This document shows positions 7,887 through 18,072 of a DNA stretch of 64,000 nt, piece by piece. Origin of the DNA: Marinobacter antarcticus (GTDB lineage Bacteria; Pseudomonadota; Gammaproteobacteria; Pseudomonadales; Oleiphilaceae). A program made the translations under genes and the position numbers. The stretch lies in assembly GCF_900142385.1 (NCBI RefSeq), contig NZ_FRAQ01000001.1, positions 1,984,001-2,048,000 on the forward strand, written 5' to 3'. Within the stretch, counting starts at the first letter, position 1. Each line of letters starts with the position of its first letter. The notes under the pieces are model-generated. The model was not told where the DNA came from. It saw nothing but the letters and a program-made list of their open reading frames with translations, and did not search any database.

Positions 7887-9005
7887 TTACCAGCCTTCCA
7901 GTGTCGGGCACTGTGTTGCCCGGTAGCTCTTGTCCCGATAGCACACGCCGGGCTCTGTGGTGCGGGCAGTGAATACTTCACCGGCCGCTGTGGTCAGGCG
8001 AACCTGTCCATAGGGTTCACCGTGGCGGAATGTCGCCTCGATGGAGCTGCCATTCGGGTTGCGCAGCAAACCATTTCCGTGGAACTTACCTTCGATGTAT
8101 TCGCCTTCGTATTTTTTGCCGTTGGCGAACACTTCCGAGCCTTTGCCGTGGAAGGTTCCATTGGAAAAATCGCCTTCGTAATTGCGGCCATCCGGATAGG
8201 TGAGGGTGCCGTGCCCGTGAAAGTCGTTGTTGCGGAAGCCGCCTACGTAAAGCATGCCGTCGGCCGTCGTCAGGGAGCCGTGGCCGTTAAGCTGCCCCTG
8301 CGACCATTCTCCGGTCAGGATGTCACCATTATCCAGAGTGAGTGTGCCCTGGCCGTGAAACGCACCATTCACAAAATGGCCGTCGTATCGAAGGCCATCG
8401 CTGTCTTCATAGGTTCCGTCACCGGTTTTTACGCCACCCGTCCAGGCGCCGTTCTGGTAATTGACGGTGGTATAGGCTTCCAGTTTGCCCACCAGCGTCA
8501 GCTCACTGCCGGCATCGAGAGCGACGCTTTGCTGCCAGGGCCGGAAACCGGCTTTGCTTATGGTGATGTCATACTTGCCGGGAGCCAGTTCAAGATCCAG
8601 ACGCGTTGCGCCATAGGTTTTACCATTGATTTCCACCTGATCACCTGCCACGTTTGACCGCAGGGTAAGGGCGCCTGTTTTCGGGGCGGGCTCGACTGCA
8701 TCGGCAGTATAGGTGGCCAGAGCTGCTGGCGGCTCGGCAGAGGCAACCACCAGGGTTTCCTCCGGCAGTTTGGCAATGCGGAAAGGCTCGGTGTGCACCT
8801 CCGGTGGCGCGGATGACACTTCCGGTTCGGCCGCTGCCTCTGCAACACCCTCAATTGCGGGTATCGGAGCCTCTGCAACAGCTTCAGTCGAAGGCGTCGG
8901 AGCTTCAGTGACGGGCTGTCCATCACGAACCGAAGCAAAACCGGCCGTCACCAGAAGCATAAGGGCCAGAGCATTCAAAAACAGAAGTGGTCTGAAATCG
9001 ACCAT
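7887..9005 (-). CDS. Exported PEGA and MORN-repeat protein
   Basis: An N-terminal hydrophobic segment (ALALMLLVTAGFASV) indicates export or anchoring. A Pro/Glu/Ala-rich linker follows. Next is a PEGA-type domain (GDQVEINGKTYGATRLDLEL then PGKYDITISKAGFRPW). About seven MORN repeats fill the last half, for example YEGDFSNGTFHGKG and YEGEYIEGKFHGNG, spaced 23 residues apart. PEGA domains are associated with surface or membrane assemblies and MORN repeats with membrane or protein scaffolding; a precise role is unknown. It lies 49 bases upstream of the membrane-anchored receiver gene. The C-terminus contains a possible disulphide pair (CYRDKSYRATQC). Confidence 0.75.
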   Translation of the reverse strand: MVDFRPLLFLNALALMLLVTAGFASVRDGQPVTEAPTPSTEAVAEAPIPAIEGVAEAAAEPEVSSAPPEVHTEPFRIAKLPEETLVVASAEPPAALATYTADAVEPAPKTGALTLRSNVAGDQVEINGKTYGATRLDLELAPGKYDITISKAGFRPWQQSVALDAGSELTLVGKLEAYTTVNYQNGAWTGGVKTGDGTYEDSDGLRYDGHFVNGAFHGQGTLTLDNGDILTGEWSQGQLNGHGSLTTADGMLYVGGFRNNDFHGHGTLTYPDGRNYEGDFSNGTFHGKGSEVFANGKKYEGEYIEGKFHGNGLLRNPNGSSIEATFRHGEPYGQVRLTTAAGEVFTARTTEPGVCYRDKSYRATQCPTLEGW

Positions 9006-9118
9006 GGCGGAACCTCTTGATCCTGCATTCTACAAATTCGGTTGCGGATTTATCTTACCCAGCGAGAGCTGAATTATGTAACTGAAAGTGTCTGAACTTG
9101 ATGAGAATGCCGGCTAAA

Positions 9119-9619
9119 TCACACTTTGGCCGGAAGTTGATCATGATTGAGCTGCTCCCATGCGCTCATGTACACATCGGCTTCGTATTTGTAAGGCGAC
9201 TTGAAAGGCGTTAGAACAAAATCGAAGATCAGAAAGAAAAAACCAACCGACGCCCAGGCGATGGCAAAAGTGCTGAGTGTTGTGGCCTGTACTTCGGGGT
9301 TTGAGTTCACGAAGTCCTGGAGTAGGGGGATCATCTCAGACGCCAGGACCACCGGATTGAAACTGGCCAGTACCAGCGGCACCCAGAAGGCCATGAATAC
9401 AGGGAAGAAGCCGAACGACCAGAGCAGGCGGCGCGCCAGATAGATGGCGACTTCGCGCCAGAAACGCTGCCTTACCTCCGGGGATTTCCGGATGCGCTCA
9501 AGGTACCGGCGTCGCTCTGCCCAATAGGCTGCGATTTCGGGCGCTTGCGCGGCTCTTTCTGGGCCTGAAGATGTGCTCATGGATCTGGGGGCTACCTTAT
9601 CGCTGGGGGACGGATACAT
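9119..9619 (-). CDS. Small membrane protein of unknown function
   Basis: I do not recognise a family. The 166-residue frame has a charged, Arg-rich N-terminal part (AYWAERRRYLERIRKSPEVR), then two hydrophobic regions (LLWSFGFFPVFMAFWVPLVL and STFAIAWASVGFFFLIFDFV) and a short polar tail. Two or three membrane spans are likely. The start is uncertain: the ATG at 9619 and the ATG at 9580 (MSTSSGPE) both lack a clear ribosome site. It lies 113 bases upstream of the PEGA-MORN gene on the same strand and may belong with it. Confidence 0.6.
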   Translation of the reverse strand: MYPSPSDKVAPRSMSTSSGPERAAQAPEIAAYWAERRRYLERIRKSPEVRQRFWREVAIYLARRLLWSFGFFPVFMAFWVPLVLASFNPVVLASEMIPLLQDFVNSNPEVQATTLSTFAIAWASVGFFFLIFDFVLTPFKSPYKYEADVYMSAWEQLNHDQLPAKV

Positions 9620-9679
9620 GATAATTGATACTACGTGTTACCCTGTAATTCTCCAATTGTTAACGACAGGATAGTTTGA

Positions 9680-12604
9680 ATGGCTGCAGTGATCGATAAC
9701 GCAACCCATCCGGCTTTTGAGAAGCTTCGCAGTCACCGGATAGATTCGCTTAATCTCGACGTCGAAGAGTATCGCCACAGAAAAACCGGTGCCCGCCATC
9801 TTCATCTCGCGGCGGATAACGAGGAAAATGTGTTTTTTGTTGCGCTCAAAACCTTCCCGATGGATTCGACTGGCGTTGCTCATGTTCTTGAGCACACGGC
9901 CCTGTGCGGCAGTGAGCGCTACCCTGTTCGCGATCCGTTTTTCATGATGATTCGCCGTTCTCTAAATACGTTTATGAACGCGTTCACCAGCAGCGATTGG
10001 ACGGCTTATCCCTTCGCGAGTATGAATCGCAAAGATTTTGATAATCTGTTGTCCGTCTATCTGGACTCGGTCTTTTTTTCCAAACTGGATCCGTTGGACT
10101 TTGCCCAGGAAGGCCACCGGCTGGAGTTTGACAAGCCGGACGATCCAAGTACGGAGCTGGTGTATCGGGGCATTGTGTACAACGAGATGAAAGGGGCCAT
10201 GAGTGCGCCCACCTCACAGCTTTGGCAGAATCTGAGCAGCCACCTGTTCCCGACCACCACGTACCACTACAACAGTGGTGGTGAGCCGGATCATATCGTT
10301 GATCTGAGCTACGAAGATCTTATCGGTTTTTACCGGCACCACTACCACCCCAGTAACGCAATTTTTGCGACCTACGGTAATATTCCGGCTCACGAGCACC
10401 ATGAACGGTTTGAAGAGCTTGCACTCAAGCGCTTTGACAAACTGGATATTGAACTGCCTGTGCGCGATGAAAAGCGCATGTACGCGCCGGTTCGTGTGGA
10501 CCAGGGCTACGGGGTCAATGAGGGCGAAGACACCGCCAACAAAACCCACATTGTTATGGGTTGGCTGCTAGGCCACAGTTTTGATCTGCAGGAAAACCTG
10601 GAAGGGCAGTTGTTGTCCGCTGTATTGCTGGAAAACAGCGCGTCTCCGCTGATGCGGGCGCTGGAAACAACCGATATCGGCCAGGCGCCCTCACCCATGT
10701 GCGGGCTGGAAGATTCCAACCGGGAAATGACCTTTCTTTGTGGCATTGAAGGTAGCGAACCGGAGAAGCAGAAAGAACTGGAGGCGCTCATTGAGAGCAC
10801 GCTTCAGAAAGTGGCGGATGAGGGCGTCAGCGAGGAACGCCTGGAAGCAATCCTTCACCAGCTCGAACTGCATCAGCGCGAAATTGCCGGCGACAGTTTC
10901 CCTTACGGCCTTCAGCTGATCATGAGTGCGATTGCACCTATGGTTCACGGTGGCGACCCGGTTGAGCTGCTTGATCTGGACCCGGTTCTGGAAACCCTGC
11001 GTGAGAAAATCCATGATCCGCAGTACATCCCTGGCCTTATTCGCCGCAAGCTGCTGGATAACCCGCACCGGGTAACGCTCACTCTACGTCCGGATGACAA
11101 GCTGGATGCGCGGCGCCAGCAGGCTATTCGCGAAGCTCTCGCCAAGCGCAAATCTGAGCTTACCAGCGAGGAAATCGCGCAGATCGTCGATCGTGCCAAG
11201 GCGCTGGAAGATCGCCAGATGCGTAAGGATGACGATTCCATTCTGCCGAAAGTGGATCTAACCGACGTGCCGCTGCAAATGCCGGAGCCGGAAGCCAGCT
11301 TTGATGGCGATATTTCTGCAACCGTCTTTGCGCGGGGTACCAACGGGCTGGTTTACGAGCAGGTGGTACTTCCTCTGCCGGATCTGACCGAAGAAGAGCT
11401 GTCGCTGTTGCCGTATTACGGCACCCTGATTTCAGAAGTTGGTTGCGGTGATCTGGACTATCTGCAGATGCAGGAGCGAATCTCTGCGGAGTCCGGTGGT
11501 ATTGGTGCCTCGTTCACCGCCAAAGGTCGCATTGATGATGTTCAGGATCTTACTGGCTATATGATCTTCAGCGGCAAGGCGTTGTCACGTAATCGAACGG
11601 TGATGACCAAGCTGCTTCGGGACGTATACACCAACGCCCGGTTTGATGAAAAAGGTCGTATCCGGGAACTGGTTGCCCAGATTCGCGCCCGCCGGGAGCA
11701 GGCGGTAACAGGCAGTGGTCACGCGCTGGCCATGGGTGCGGCAGCCCAGGGCGTGAGCCCCGGAGCCTGGTTGGCCTTCCGTCTTGGTGGCCTTGCCGGA
11801 ATTCGCAGCACCAAAGAGTTGGATCAGTCCCTGAAAGATCCTGCAGCACTTGATGCTTTCTGCCAGAAACTGACGGACCTGCATGGCAGGATTCGTCAGC
11901 AGGCGCGCGAGTTCCTGGTCATCGGTGAGGAAGAACAGCTTCCAGCATTAATCGACGACCTTAAGTCCTGCTGGCAGGGTCATAATGGTGTCGAATCATC
12001 CCTCTGGAAGCTGGAGCCGGTGAGTTTCGTAACCCGCGAAGCATGGCTGACGTCCACCCAGGTAAGCTTCTGCGCTCGCGCATATAGCACTGTGCCGGTT
12101 GACCATCCCGATGCGGCTGCGCTCACCGTGCTCGGTGGCTTCCTGCGCAATGGCTATCTGCACAGAGCCATTCGGGAGAAAGGTGGCGCCTATGGTGGCG
12201 GAGCTTCCCAGGACAGCGTGAATGGCAACTTCCGGTTTTTCTCCTACCGGGATCCACGTCTGGCTGAAACTCTTGATGATTTTGACAAGTCGCTGGTATG
12301 GCTTCAGGAAACTGACCATGAATATCAGGAGCTGGAAGAGTCCATCCTCGGGGTTATTGGCCAGCTCGACCGCCCGCGTTCGCCGGCTGGTGCAGCGCGT
12401 CACGCGTTTCACAACAAGCTGTTCGGGCGCAGTCCTGAGCAACGGGTACGTTTCCGTGAAAGGGTGTTGTCAGTAACGCTTGATGACCTTAAGAGGGTTG
12501 CTGCTACCTGGCTGGTGCCCGAAAAAGCCAGCACCGCCGTAGTGACGGGCCCCGAGCATCGCAATCTTGTTGAAGGGCTTGGTCTGAATATTCAGGAATT
12601 GTAG
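9680..12604 (+). CDS. M16C insulinase-type metalloprotease (presequence protease-like)
   Basis: A 974-residue zinc peptidase of the pitrilysin/PreP clan, which degrades peptides inside a closed two-halved chamber. The inverted zinc motif HVLEH, followed by TALCGSERYPVRDPFFMM, lies near residues 70-90 as in PreP/Cym1 proteins. The region around EMKGAMSAP provides the distal conserved Glu. The C-terminal half holds the catalytically inert partner domains, with the substrate-binding segment RNGYLHRAIREKGGAYGGGA. Length and domain pattern agree with the M16C subfamily. The ATG follows an AGGA sequence. It is monocistronic and convergent with ppsR. Confidence 0.9.
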   Translation: MAAVIDNATHPAFEKLRSHRIDSLNLDVEEYRHRKTGARHLHLAADNEENVFFVALKTFPMDSTGVAHVLEHTALCGSERYPVRDPFFMMIRRSLNTFMNAFTSSDWTAYPFASMNRKDFDNLLSVYLDSVFFSKLDPLDFAQEGHRLEFDKPDDPSTELVYRGIVYNEMKGAMSAPTSQLWQNLSSHLFPTTTYHYNSGGEPDHIVDLSYEDLIGFYRHHYHPSNAIFATYGNIPAHEHHERFEELALKRFDKLDIELPVRDEKRMYAPVRVDQGYGVNEGEDTANKTHIVMGWLLGHSFDLQENLEGQLLSAVLLENSASPLMRALETTDIGQAPSPMCGLEDSNREMTFLCGIEGSEPEKQKELEALIESTLQKVADEGVSEERLEAILHQLELHQREIAGDSFPYGLQLIMSAIAPMVHGGDPVELLDLDPVLETLREKIHDPQYIPGLIRRKLLDNPHRVTLTLRPDDKLDARRQQAIREALAKRKSELTSEEIAQIVDRAKALEDRQMRKDDDSILPKVDLTDVPLQMPEPEASFDGDISATVFARGTNGLVYEQVVLPLPDLTEEELSLLPYYGTLISEVGCGDLDYLQMQERISAESGGIGASFTAKGRIDDVQDLTGYMIFSGKALSRNRTVMTKLLRDVYTNARFDEKGRIRELVAQIRARREQAVTGSGHALAMGAAAQGVSPGAWLAFRLGGLAGIRSTKELDQSLKDPAALDAFCQKLTDLHGRIRQQAREFLVIGEEEQLPALIDDLKSCWQGHNGVESSLWKLEPVSFVTREAWLTSTQVSFCARAYSTVPVDHPDAAALTVLGGFLRNGYLHRAIREKGGAYGGGASQDSVNGNFRFFSYRDPRLAETLDDFDKSLVWLQETDHEYQELEESILGVIGQLDRPRSPAGAARHAFHNKLFGRSPEQRVRFRERVLSVTLDDLKRVAATWLVPEKASTAVVTGPEHRNLVEGLGLNIQEL

Positions 12605-12611
12605 GTAAAGA

Positions 12612-12639
12612 GCAGGCAGGTCGCTAATGGCCTGCCTGC
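12612..12639. terminator. Hairpin between convergent genes
   Basis: A perfect 9-bp inverted repeat GCAGGCAGG/CCTGCCTGC with a 10-base loop lies between the ends of the M16C peptidase and ppsR genes. No T-run follows on either strand, so it is not a classic intrinsic terminator. It may protect 3' ends or assist factor-dependent stopping. Confidence 0.45.
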
Positions 12640-12659
12640 ATGGTTCAGTAAGGGGTTCT

Positions 12660-13475
12660 TTAGCGGTTCCGCTTCAAACCGGTGGCGACCATGATACGCG
12701 TCGCAATTTCTTCTACGGAATAGGCCGTCGTATTCAGAAATGGAATACGCTCCCTTCGATACATCAGCTCAATCTCTTCGATTTCGTGCATGCACTGCTG
12801 AATGGATGAATAGCGGGAGTTGGGGCGCCGTTCGTTGCGGATGGTAGCCAGCCTCTCGGGTTCAATCGTCAGGCCAAAGATCTTTTCCTTGTGGGGTCTG
12901 AGAGCCTTGGGCATCTGCTGGTCGGTAAGATCCTCTTCGGTAATCGGGTAGTTGGCAGCTTTAACACCGTACTGGAGTGCGAGGTAAAGGCAGGTGGGGG
13001 TTTTACCACTGCGGGATGCGCCTACCAGAATGAGTTCTGCTTCATCGTAATGCCGGGTGCGCGCACCGTCATCGTTGTCCAGGGCGAAGTTCACGGCGTG
13101 GATGCGCCGCTCATAGACGCCTTCGTTGCTGATGGCATGGGATTTACCCACGGAATAGGACGAAGATGACTGCAGTTCCTGTTCCAGCGGGCTCAGGAAT
13201 GTCCCGAAAATATCCACCATGAACCCTTGTGCATCAGTGATGATTTCGCGGATAGCGCCATCCAGAATGGTGTCAAAGACAAGGGGCCGGGCGCCGTCGG
13301 CTTCAGCTGCGCTGTTAATGCGTTTGACCATGTTCCGGGCTTTTTCAACATCGTCAATATAGGGTACGGTAACTCGCTCAAATTCAATTTTTTCGAATTG
13401 GGCCAGAAGGCTGTGCCCGAGTGCTTCGGCTGTCAGGCCGGTGCCGTCGGAAATGAAGAAGGCTGTACGTTTCAT
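12660..13475 (-). CDS. ppsR: PEP synthase regulatory kinase/pyrophosphorylase
   Basis: A DUF299-family bifunctional enzyme that inactivates PEP synthase by ADP-dependent phosphorylation and reactivates it by Pi-dependent dephosphorylation. The N-terminus [20 protein letters not shown] fits the family, so the start is placed at 13475 rather than at the longer frame opening at 13526. The P-loop lies in [25 protein letters not shown] sequence near residue 150. The C-terminus is [12 protein letters not shown]. It is divergent from its target gene ppsA with about 150 bases between them, the usual arrangement. Confidence 0.94.
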   Translation of the reverse strand: MKRTAFFISDGTGLTAEALGHSLLAQFEKIEFERVTVPYIDDVEKARNMVKRINSAAEADGARPLVFDTILDGAIREIITDAQGFMVDIFGTFLSPLEQELQSSSSYSVGKSHAISNEGVYERRIHAVNFALDNDDGARTRHYDEAELILVGASRSGKTPTCLYLALQYGVKAANYPITEEDLTDQQMPKALRPHKEKIFGLTIEPERLATIRNERRPNSRYSSIQQCMHEIEEIELMYRRERIPFLNTTAYSVEEIATRIMVATGLKRNR

Positions 13476-13626
13476 GGTGTTGGTCCGGCTCCCTAGGTAA
13501 AATCCGAAGGTTACAGTATCATACACGCCAAGTTCGAGACTCCGCAGTGGTTGTTGTCCGCTTTTTACGCTTGATACCGCTGGCCCGGTTTTATTCTTAG
13601 CCTTACAGATTCAAGGGAGACACGCT

Positions 13627-15999
13627 TTGGAAGATTACATAATCTGGTTTGATCACCTGGGAATGTCCGATGTTGACCGGGTAGGCGGCAAAAATGCCTC
13701 CCTCGGTGAAATGATCAGTAATCTCGCCAGTGCAGGTGTAACGGTTCCAGGTGGTTTCGCCACGACTGCACACGCCTACCGTGAGTTTCTGGCCAAAGAC
13801 GGCCTGAAGGACAAGATTGATAACGTCCTCGACAGTCTCGATATAAACGACGTAAACGAACTTGCCCGTGTAGGGGCGAAGATACGTAAATGGATTATTG
13901 ATACGCCCTTCCCGGAAGCCCTGGAAGTCGCGCTCAAGGATGCATACGGCAAAATACTCAACGGCAATGAGAAGATGGCCGTGGCGGTGCGCTCCTCGGC
14001 AACGGCTGAAGATTTGCCGGATGCTTCCTTTGCCGGTCAGCAGGAAACCTTCCTGAATGTTGTCGGGCTTGAGCAGATACGCACGTCTGTTAAGGAGGTG
14101 TTTGCCTCCCTGTTTAATGACCGTGCGATTTCCTACCGTGTTCATCATGGCTTTGATCACAAGCTTGTGGCTTTGTCTGCCGGCATCCAGAAGATGGTGC
14201 GCAGTGAAACCGCCTCCAGCGGCGTTATGTTTACGCTGGATACTGAATCAGGCTTCCGGGGCGTCGTATTTATTACTGCCTCCTATGGCCTTGGCGAAAC
14301 GATAGTTCAGGGCGCCGTTAATCCCGACGAGTTCTATGTTCATAAGCCCACCCTCGAAGCGGGTAGGCCAGCTGTGCTGCGCCGTAATCTGGGAAGCAAG
14401 GCGATCAAGATGGTATACCACTCTGAGCCTGGTGAAGGCCAGCTTGTGGAAACCGTGAAAGTGGATCAGGAAGAGCGCAGCCGCTTCTGTATCACAGACG
14501 CAGAAGTGGAAGAGCTGGCCAGGCAGGCCATGGTCATCGAAAAGCACTATGAGCGGCCCATGGATATCGAGTGGGCGAAAGACGGTGACGACGGCCGGAT
14601 CTATATCGTTCAGGCCCGCCCTGAAACGGTCAAAAGCCGGGCTTCGGCCAACGTTATGGAGCGTTACCTGCTGAAAGAAACAGGTAAGGTGCTGGTGGAA
14701 GGCCGCAGTATCGGCCACAAGATCGGCGCAGGCCCGGTCAAGATCATTACCAGCATCAAGGAAATGGACCGCGTGCAGGCCGGCGATGTGCTGGTAACCG
14801 ACATGACGGATCCGGACTGGGAACCGGTCATGAAGCGGGCCTCCGCCATTGTGACCGATCGCGGTGGCCGTACCTGTCACGCAGCCATTATAGCCCGCGA
14901 GCTTGGAATCCCTGCGGTCGTCGGTTGTGGTGACGCAACAGAGCTACTGAAGGATGGCCAGGAAGTGACCGTATCCTGTGCGGAAGGTGATACCGGCCTG
15001 ATCTATGAAGGCGCACTGGACTTTGAACTGCGTGAAAACACCGTGGATTCAATGCCGAATATTCCGTTCAAGATTATGATGAACGTAGGTAACCCGGATC
15101 GTGCCTTTGATTTTCAGTCACTGCCTAACGAAGGTGTCGGTCTGGCGCGCCTTGAGTTTATTATCAACCGCATGATTGGTGTGCACCCGAAAGCCCTTCT
15201 GAACTTTGACGGCCTGCCCCGGGACATCAAGCAGGCAGTGGAAAAGCGTATCTCCGGTTACAGCTCGCCAGTTGACTTCTATGTGGACAAGCTGGTTGAA
15301 GGGATTTCCACCCTGGCAGCCGCGTTCGCGCCCAAGAAAGTGATCGTGCGGCTGTCTGACTTCAAATCCAACGAGTATGCCAACCTGATTGGCGGCACCC
15401 TGTACGAGCCGGATGAAGAAAACCCGATGCTTGGCTTCCGGGGCGCATCGCGCTACATCTCGGAAACCTTCCGTGACTGTTTTGAGCTGGAATGCCGTGC
15501 GCTCAAAAAAGTGCGGGATGTAATGGGGCTGACCAACGTAGAAGTCATGGTGCCTTTTGTCCGCACGGTGGGTGAAGCAGAGCAGGTGGTCAAATTGCTG
15601 GCAGAGAACGGGCTCAAGCGTGGTGACAACGGCCTGCGTGTGATCATGATGTGTGAGCTGCCGGGCAACGCGTTGCTGGCAGATCAGTTCCTTGAGCACT
15701 TCGATGGCTTTTCCATCGGCTCAAATGATCTGACTCAGCTGACTCTGGGCATTGACCGGGACTCAGGCATTATTGCGCACCTGTTCGACGAGCGTAATGA
15801 TGCTGTGAAAGTCCTCCTGTCCAATGCCATTCAGGCGTGTAAAAAGGCAGGCAAATATATTGGCATCTGCGGCCAGGGCCCTTCTGATCATCCGGATCTT
15901 GCAAAATGGTTGATGGATCAGGGTATTGATACTGTATCCCTCAATCCGGATTCGGTGCTGGATACCTGGTTCTTCCTGGCCGACGAAAAAATCGACTGA
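13627..15999 (+). CDS. ppsA: Phosphoenolpyruvate synthase
   Basis: This enzyme converts pyruvate and ATP to PEP, AMP and Pi at the entry to gluconeogenesis. The N-terminal ATP-grasp domain opens with [14 protein letters not shown]. The swivelling phosphohistidine domain carries [17 protein letters not shown] with His418 as the phosphorylated residue. The C-terminal PEP/pyruvate domain has [20 protein letters not shown] and [15 protein letters not shown]. At 790 residues it is full length. The start is a TTG preceded by GGGAG at a good distance; the next residues ([11 protein letters not shown]) match the family start. It is followed closely by rraA. Confidence 0.97.
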   Translation: MEDYIIWFDHLGMSDVDRVGGKNASLGEMISNLASAGVTVPGGFATTAHAYREFLAKDGLKDKIDNVLDSLDINDVNELARVGAKIRKWIIDTPFPEALEVALKDAYGKILNGNEKMAVAVRSSATAEDLPDASFAGQQETFLNVVGLEQIRTSVKEVFASLFNDRAISYRVHHGFDHKLVALSAGIQKMVRSETASSGVMFTLDTESGFRGVVFITASYGLGETIVQGAVNPDEFYVHKPTLEAGRPAVLRRNLGSKAIKMVYHSEPGEGQLVETVKVDQEERSRFCITDAEVEELARQAMVIEKHYERPMDIEWAKDGDDGRIYIVQARPETVKSRASANVMERYLLKETGKVLVEGRSIGHKIGAGPVKIITSIKEMDRVQAGDVLVTDMTDPDWEPVMKRASAIVTDRGGRTCHAAIIARELGIPAVVGCGDATELLKDGQEVTVSCAEGDTGLIYEGALDFELRENTVDSMPNIPFKIMMNVGNPDRAFDFQSLPNEGVGLARLEFIINRMIGVHPKALLNFDGLPRDIKQAVEKRISGYSSPVDFYVDKLVEGISTLAAAFAPKKVIVRLSDFKSNEYANLIGGTLYEPDEENPMLGFRGASRYISETFRDCFELECRALKKVRDVMGLTNVEVMVPFVRTVGEAEQVVKLLAENGLKRGDNGLRVIMMCELPGNALLADQFLEHFDGFSIGSNDLTQLTLGIDRDSGIIAHLFDERNDAVKVLLSNAIQACKKAGKYIGICGQGPSDHPDLAKWLMDQGIDTVSLNPDSVLDTWFFLADEKID

Positions 16000-16030
16000 G
16001 TTTATTTCTGCACGTAAGGAGAGCGATAAG

Positions 16031-16510
16031 GTGACAACGATTATTACCCCGGACCTGTGCGATGAGTTTCCGGAAGTTCAGGTAGTCGCACCTGGCTTTA
16101 ATAATTATGGCGGAGTAAAGGCATTTGGTGGCGAGATCGTCACCGTAAAGTGCTTTGAAGACAATTCCGTGGTCAAGGAGCAGGTCGGCTTGCCCGGCAA
16201 AGGCCGCGTTATGGTGGTCGATGGCGGCGGCTCAATGCGGCATGCACTGCTGGGCGATATGCTCGCTGAAAAAGCGGCGAGCAACGGTTGGGCCGGGTTG
16301 ATTATCTATGGCTGTGTGCGGGATGTTGATGAGATCGGCAAAACGGATCTGGGGGTTCAGGCGCTGGCCACGTATCCCCGGAAAAGTGAAAAGCGCGGCC
16401 TCGGCGACCTGGATGTTGCGGTGACCTTCCACGGCGTGACCTTCCACCCGGGCCGCTACGTATACGCTGACAACAATGGCATCGTTGTGTCAGAAAAGCC
16501 CTTGGTTTAG
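16031..16510 (+). CDS. rraA: Regulator of ribonuclease activity A
   Basis: A small ring-forming protein that binds the C-terminal half of RNase E and reduces mRNA decay. The 159 residues match the usual length of about 160. Family blocks present include [39 protein letters not shown] and the end block [11 protein letters not shown]. The GTG at 16031 is chosen because AAGGAGAG lies upstream and [13 protein letters not shown] is the expected N-terminus; a longer frame reaching back into ppsA is not needed. The relatives' older name MenG is not supported functionally. RNase E itself is encoded 3 kb downstream on the other strand. Confidence 0.9.
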   Translation: MTTIITPDLCDEFPEVQVVAPGFNNYGGVKAFGGEIVTVKCFEDNSVVKEQVGLPGKGRVMVVDGGGSMRHALLGDMLAEKAASNGWAGLIIYGCVRDVDEIGKTDLGVQALATYPRKSEKRGLGDLDVAVTFHGVTFHPGRYVYADNNGIVVSEKPLV

Positions 16511-16537
16511 CTCCTGGTATAGTGTCAGGACAGTAGG

Positions 16538-16828
16538 CTAGCGGGTGACTTCGCTGATGTTGGTTCCCAGCAAAAAGCCGTCACCCTCCGGCTCGCACCG
16601 GATTACCTCACAGATCGTCTCCAATGGAGGGAACTGATCACTGCTCGGATGCAGCACCGTGCTCAGTTCTTCTCCAACCATCACAGGGTTCCTTACAAGC
16701 AGCTGCATTCCCGTTGCGCTGAGATCCTTGCAAGTACCTTTAAAGATATTCCCCTTGCTGTCTGTGATCTCAATCTCCGACTCAACCTGCATGCGATGGA
16801 AATCGCGCTTCTCCGAATAGTCTTTCAT
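16538..16828 (-). CDS. PilZ-domain protein
   Basis: A stand-alone 96-residue PilZ domain. It has the arginine segment EKRDFHRM at the N-terminus and DLSATGMQLL, equivalent to the (D/N)xSxxG motif; together these bind cyclic di-GMP in the family. The gene starts five bases after the stop of the SH3/coiled-coil gene, so the two are very likely co-transcribed. Its output target is unknown, and a structural link to the membrane-anchored neighbour is plausible. Confidence 0.82.
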   Translation of the reverse strand: MKDYSEKRDFHRMQVESEIEITDSKGNIFKGTCKDLSATGMQLLVRNPVMVGEELSTVLHPSSDQFPPLETICEVIRCEPEGDGFLLGTNISEVTR

Positions 16829-16833
16829 AATGT

Positions 16834-17553
16834 TTATGCCCAGTTATCGGTTTTTCTTGTGGGTTTGAGCATGGGAATAACCAAAGCGAGGAGTACCCCT
16901 CCGAGTACGAGGCCGGCGCCCACCAGCATGAAGTCAGACTCCTTGCTGGCTTCCAGACGCTCGTTCTCCGCGGTCAGCACTTCCAGATCGTTGCGCAGTT
17001 TCTGGTTGTCCTCCAGTAGCTCACCATTCCGTCGCTTAAGGTTAATCGAATCTGAGGCAATATTCTTAATACGTCTGAGTTCCTGCTGCAGCTCCTCTGA
17101 ACGTATAGACAGTGAGGACTCTGCGTTGCTCAGCGAGTCTCTTTCGCTGGAGACTTCGTTAAGCTGCCCTTTCAGGGCGGCTAACTCGGTCTGGGCCTGC
17201 TCAAGCTGCCGGCTCACGGTTTTCAGTCTGTCTGCAGCAATCGGGGTGTCACTGAGATACTGGCTTGAGACCCAGCCGTCATTGCCTTTAGGGGTGCGTA
17301 CACGAGTATAGCCCGAATCTGACGTTTCAATAACTTCCAGTGCGGTGCCGCTGGGAACCGCATTCTCAATGATACGGTACTGCGAGCCGGCACCAGACCG
17401 CACGGGAAGATAGAGCTGATCGTCAACCCAGGCGGTTTTCGCCTGAGCAGCGGCAATGGAAGACAGTATAAAAAGCGCACTGATAGCAAGGCGAAAAAGC
17501 GTCACTGGCAAGATTCCCACGGTGTTCAAGTTAGAAAGCGGATTAAAAAGCAT
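16834..17553 (-). CDS. SH3-domain protein with coiled coil and C-terminal membrane anchor (YgiM/TIGR04211 type)
   Basis: A signal sequence (RLAISALFILSSIAAAQA) precedes a bacterial SH3b domain (LYLPVRSGAGSQYRIIENAV to GWVSSQYLSD). A long heptad-rich helix follows (about residues 110-205). A C-terminal transmembrane helix (DFMLVGAGLVLGGVLLALVI) ends in a short basic tail. This is the layout of E. coli YgiM-like proteins, a periplasmic SH3 domain held to the inner membrane. The upstream ATG at 17553 lacks a ribosome site; a GTG at 17505, just before the signal sequence and preceded by GGGAA, may be the true start. Confidence 0.8.
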   Translation of the reverse strand: MLFNPLSNLNTVGILPVTLFRLAISALFILSSIAAAQAKTAWVDDQLYLPVRSGAGSQYRIIENAVPSGTALEVIETSDSGYTRVRTPKGNDGWVSSQYLSDTPIAADRLKTVSRQLEQAQTELAALKGQLNEVSSERDSLSNAESSLSIRSEELQQELRRIKNIASDSINLKRRNGELLEDNQKLRNDLEVLTAENERLEASKESDFMLVGAGLVLGGVLLALVIPMLKPTRKTDNWA

Positions 17554-17643
17554 GTTGTTGTCTAAGCCGCAATTTTGTCACAGATACCTGGTCGTTCAAG
17601 CGAGCTGTCATTACAAAAAGCTCATGGAGTAAGTTGAGCGCTT

Positions 17644-17943
17644 TCAGGGCAGCACGACTTTAAACGGCTTAACGGTAACTTTCTGGTAAACACCGGCATC
17701 CACATAGGGGTCGCCGTCTGCCCATGCCTGAGCTGCGTCCAGAGAATCGAACTCTGCTACGACGAGGCTGCCTGAAAAGCCTGCGTCTCCGGGGTCGGCG
17801 GTATCGATAGCAGGGTGAGGCCCTGCCACCAGCAGCCGACCTTCCGCTTTCAGCTGCTGCAGCCGCTCGACGTGAGCGGGCCTAGCTGTCTGGCGCAGGG
17901 GCAGGCTGTTATCGACATCTTCACTGATAATGGCGTAGTACAT
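17644..17943 (-). CDS. YciI-family protein
   Basis: A 99-residue ferredoxin-like-fold protein of the YCII family. It begins [14 protein letters not shown] and has the conserved His/Asp region [22 protein letters not shown] and the [17 protein letters not shown] end. The start at 17943 has GGAG six bases upstream. Relatives are small dimers with unclear or putative dehydrochlorinase-type activity. It is divergent from the PHP gene, 129 bases away. Confidence 0.85.
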   Translation of the reverse strand: MYYAIISEDVDNSLPLRQTARPAHVERLQQLKAEGRLLVAGPHPAIDTADPGDAGFSGSLVVAEFDSLDAAQAWADGDPYVDAGVYQKVTVKPFKVVLP

Positions 17944-18072
17944 GAGGGTCTCCGGTTCTGTGGCGGATCTTGTTAAATAATGCAAGGAGTGGAATGGCTG
18001 GTACACTGAGCTCTCTGGCCAGCGCAGTCTGGTTCAGATTTGTATTGCCACTCACTTCACTCGGGAATTTTT

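Noticed and set aside
7869..8657. 262-codon plus-strand open frame antisense to the PEGA-MORN gene
   Set aside because: It is a mirror of the regular MORN repeat codons; there is no ribosome site or recognisable protein, and the minus-strand gene explains the region fully.
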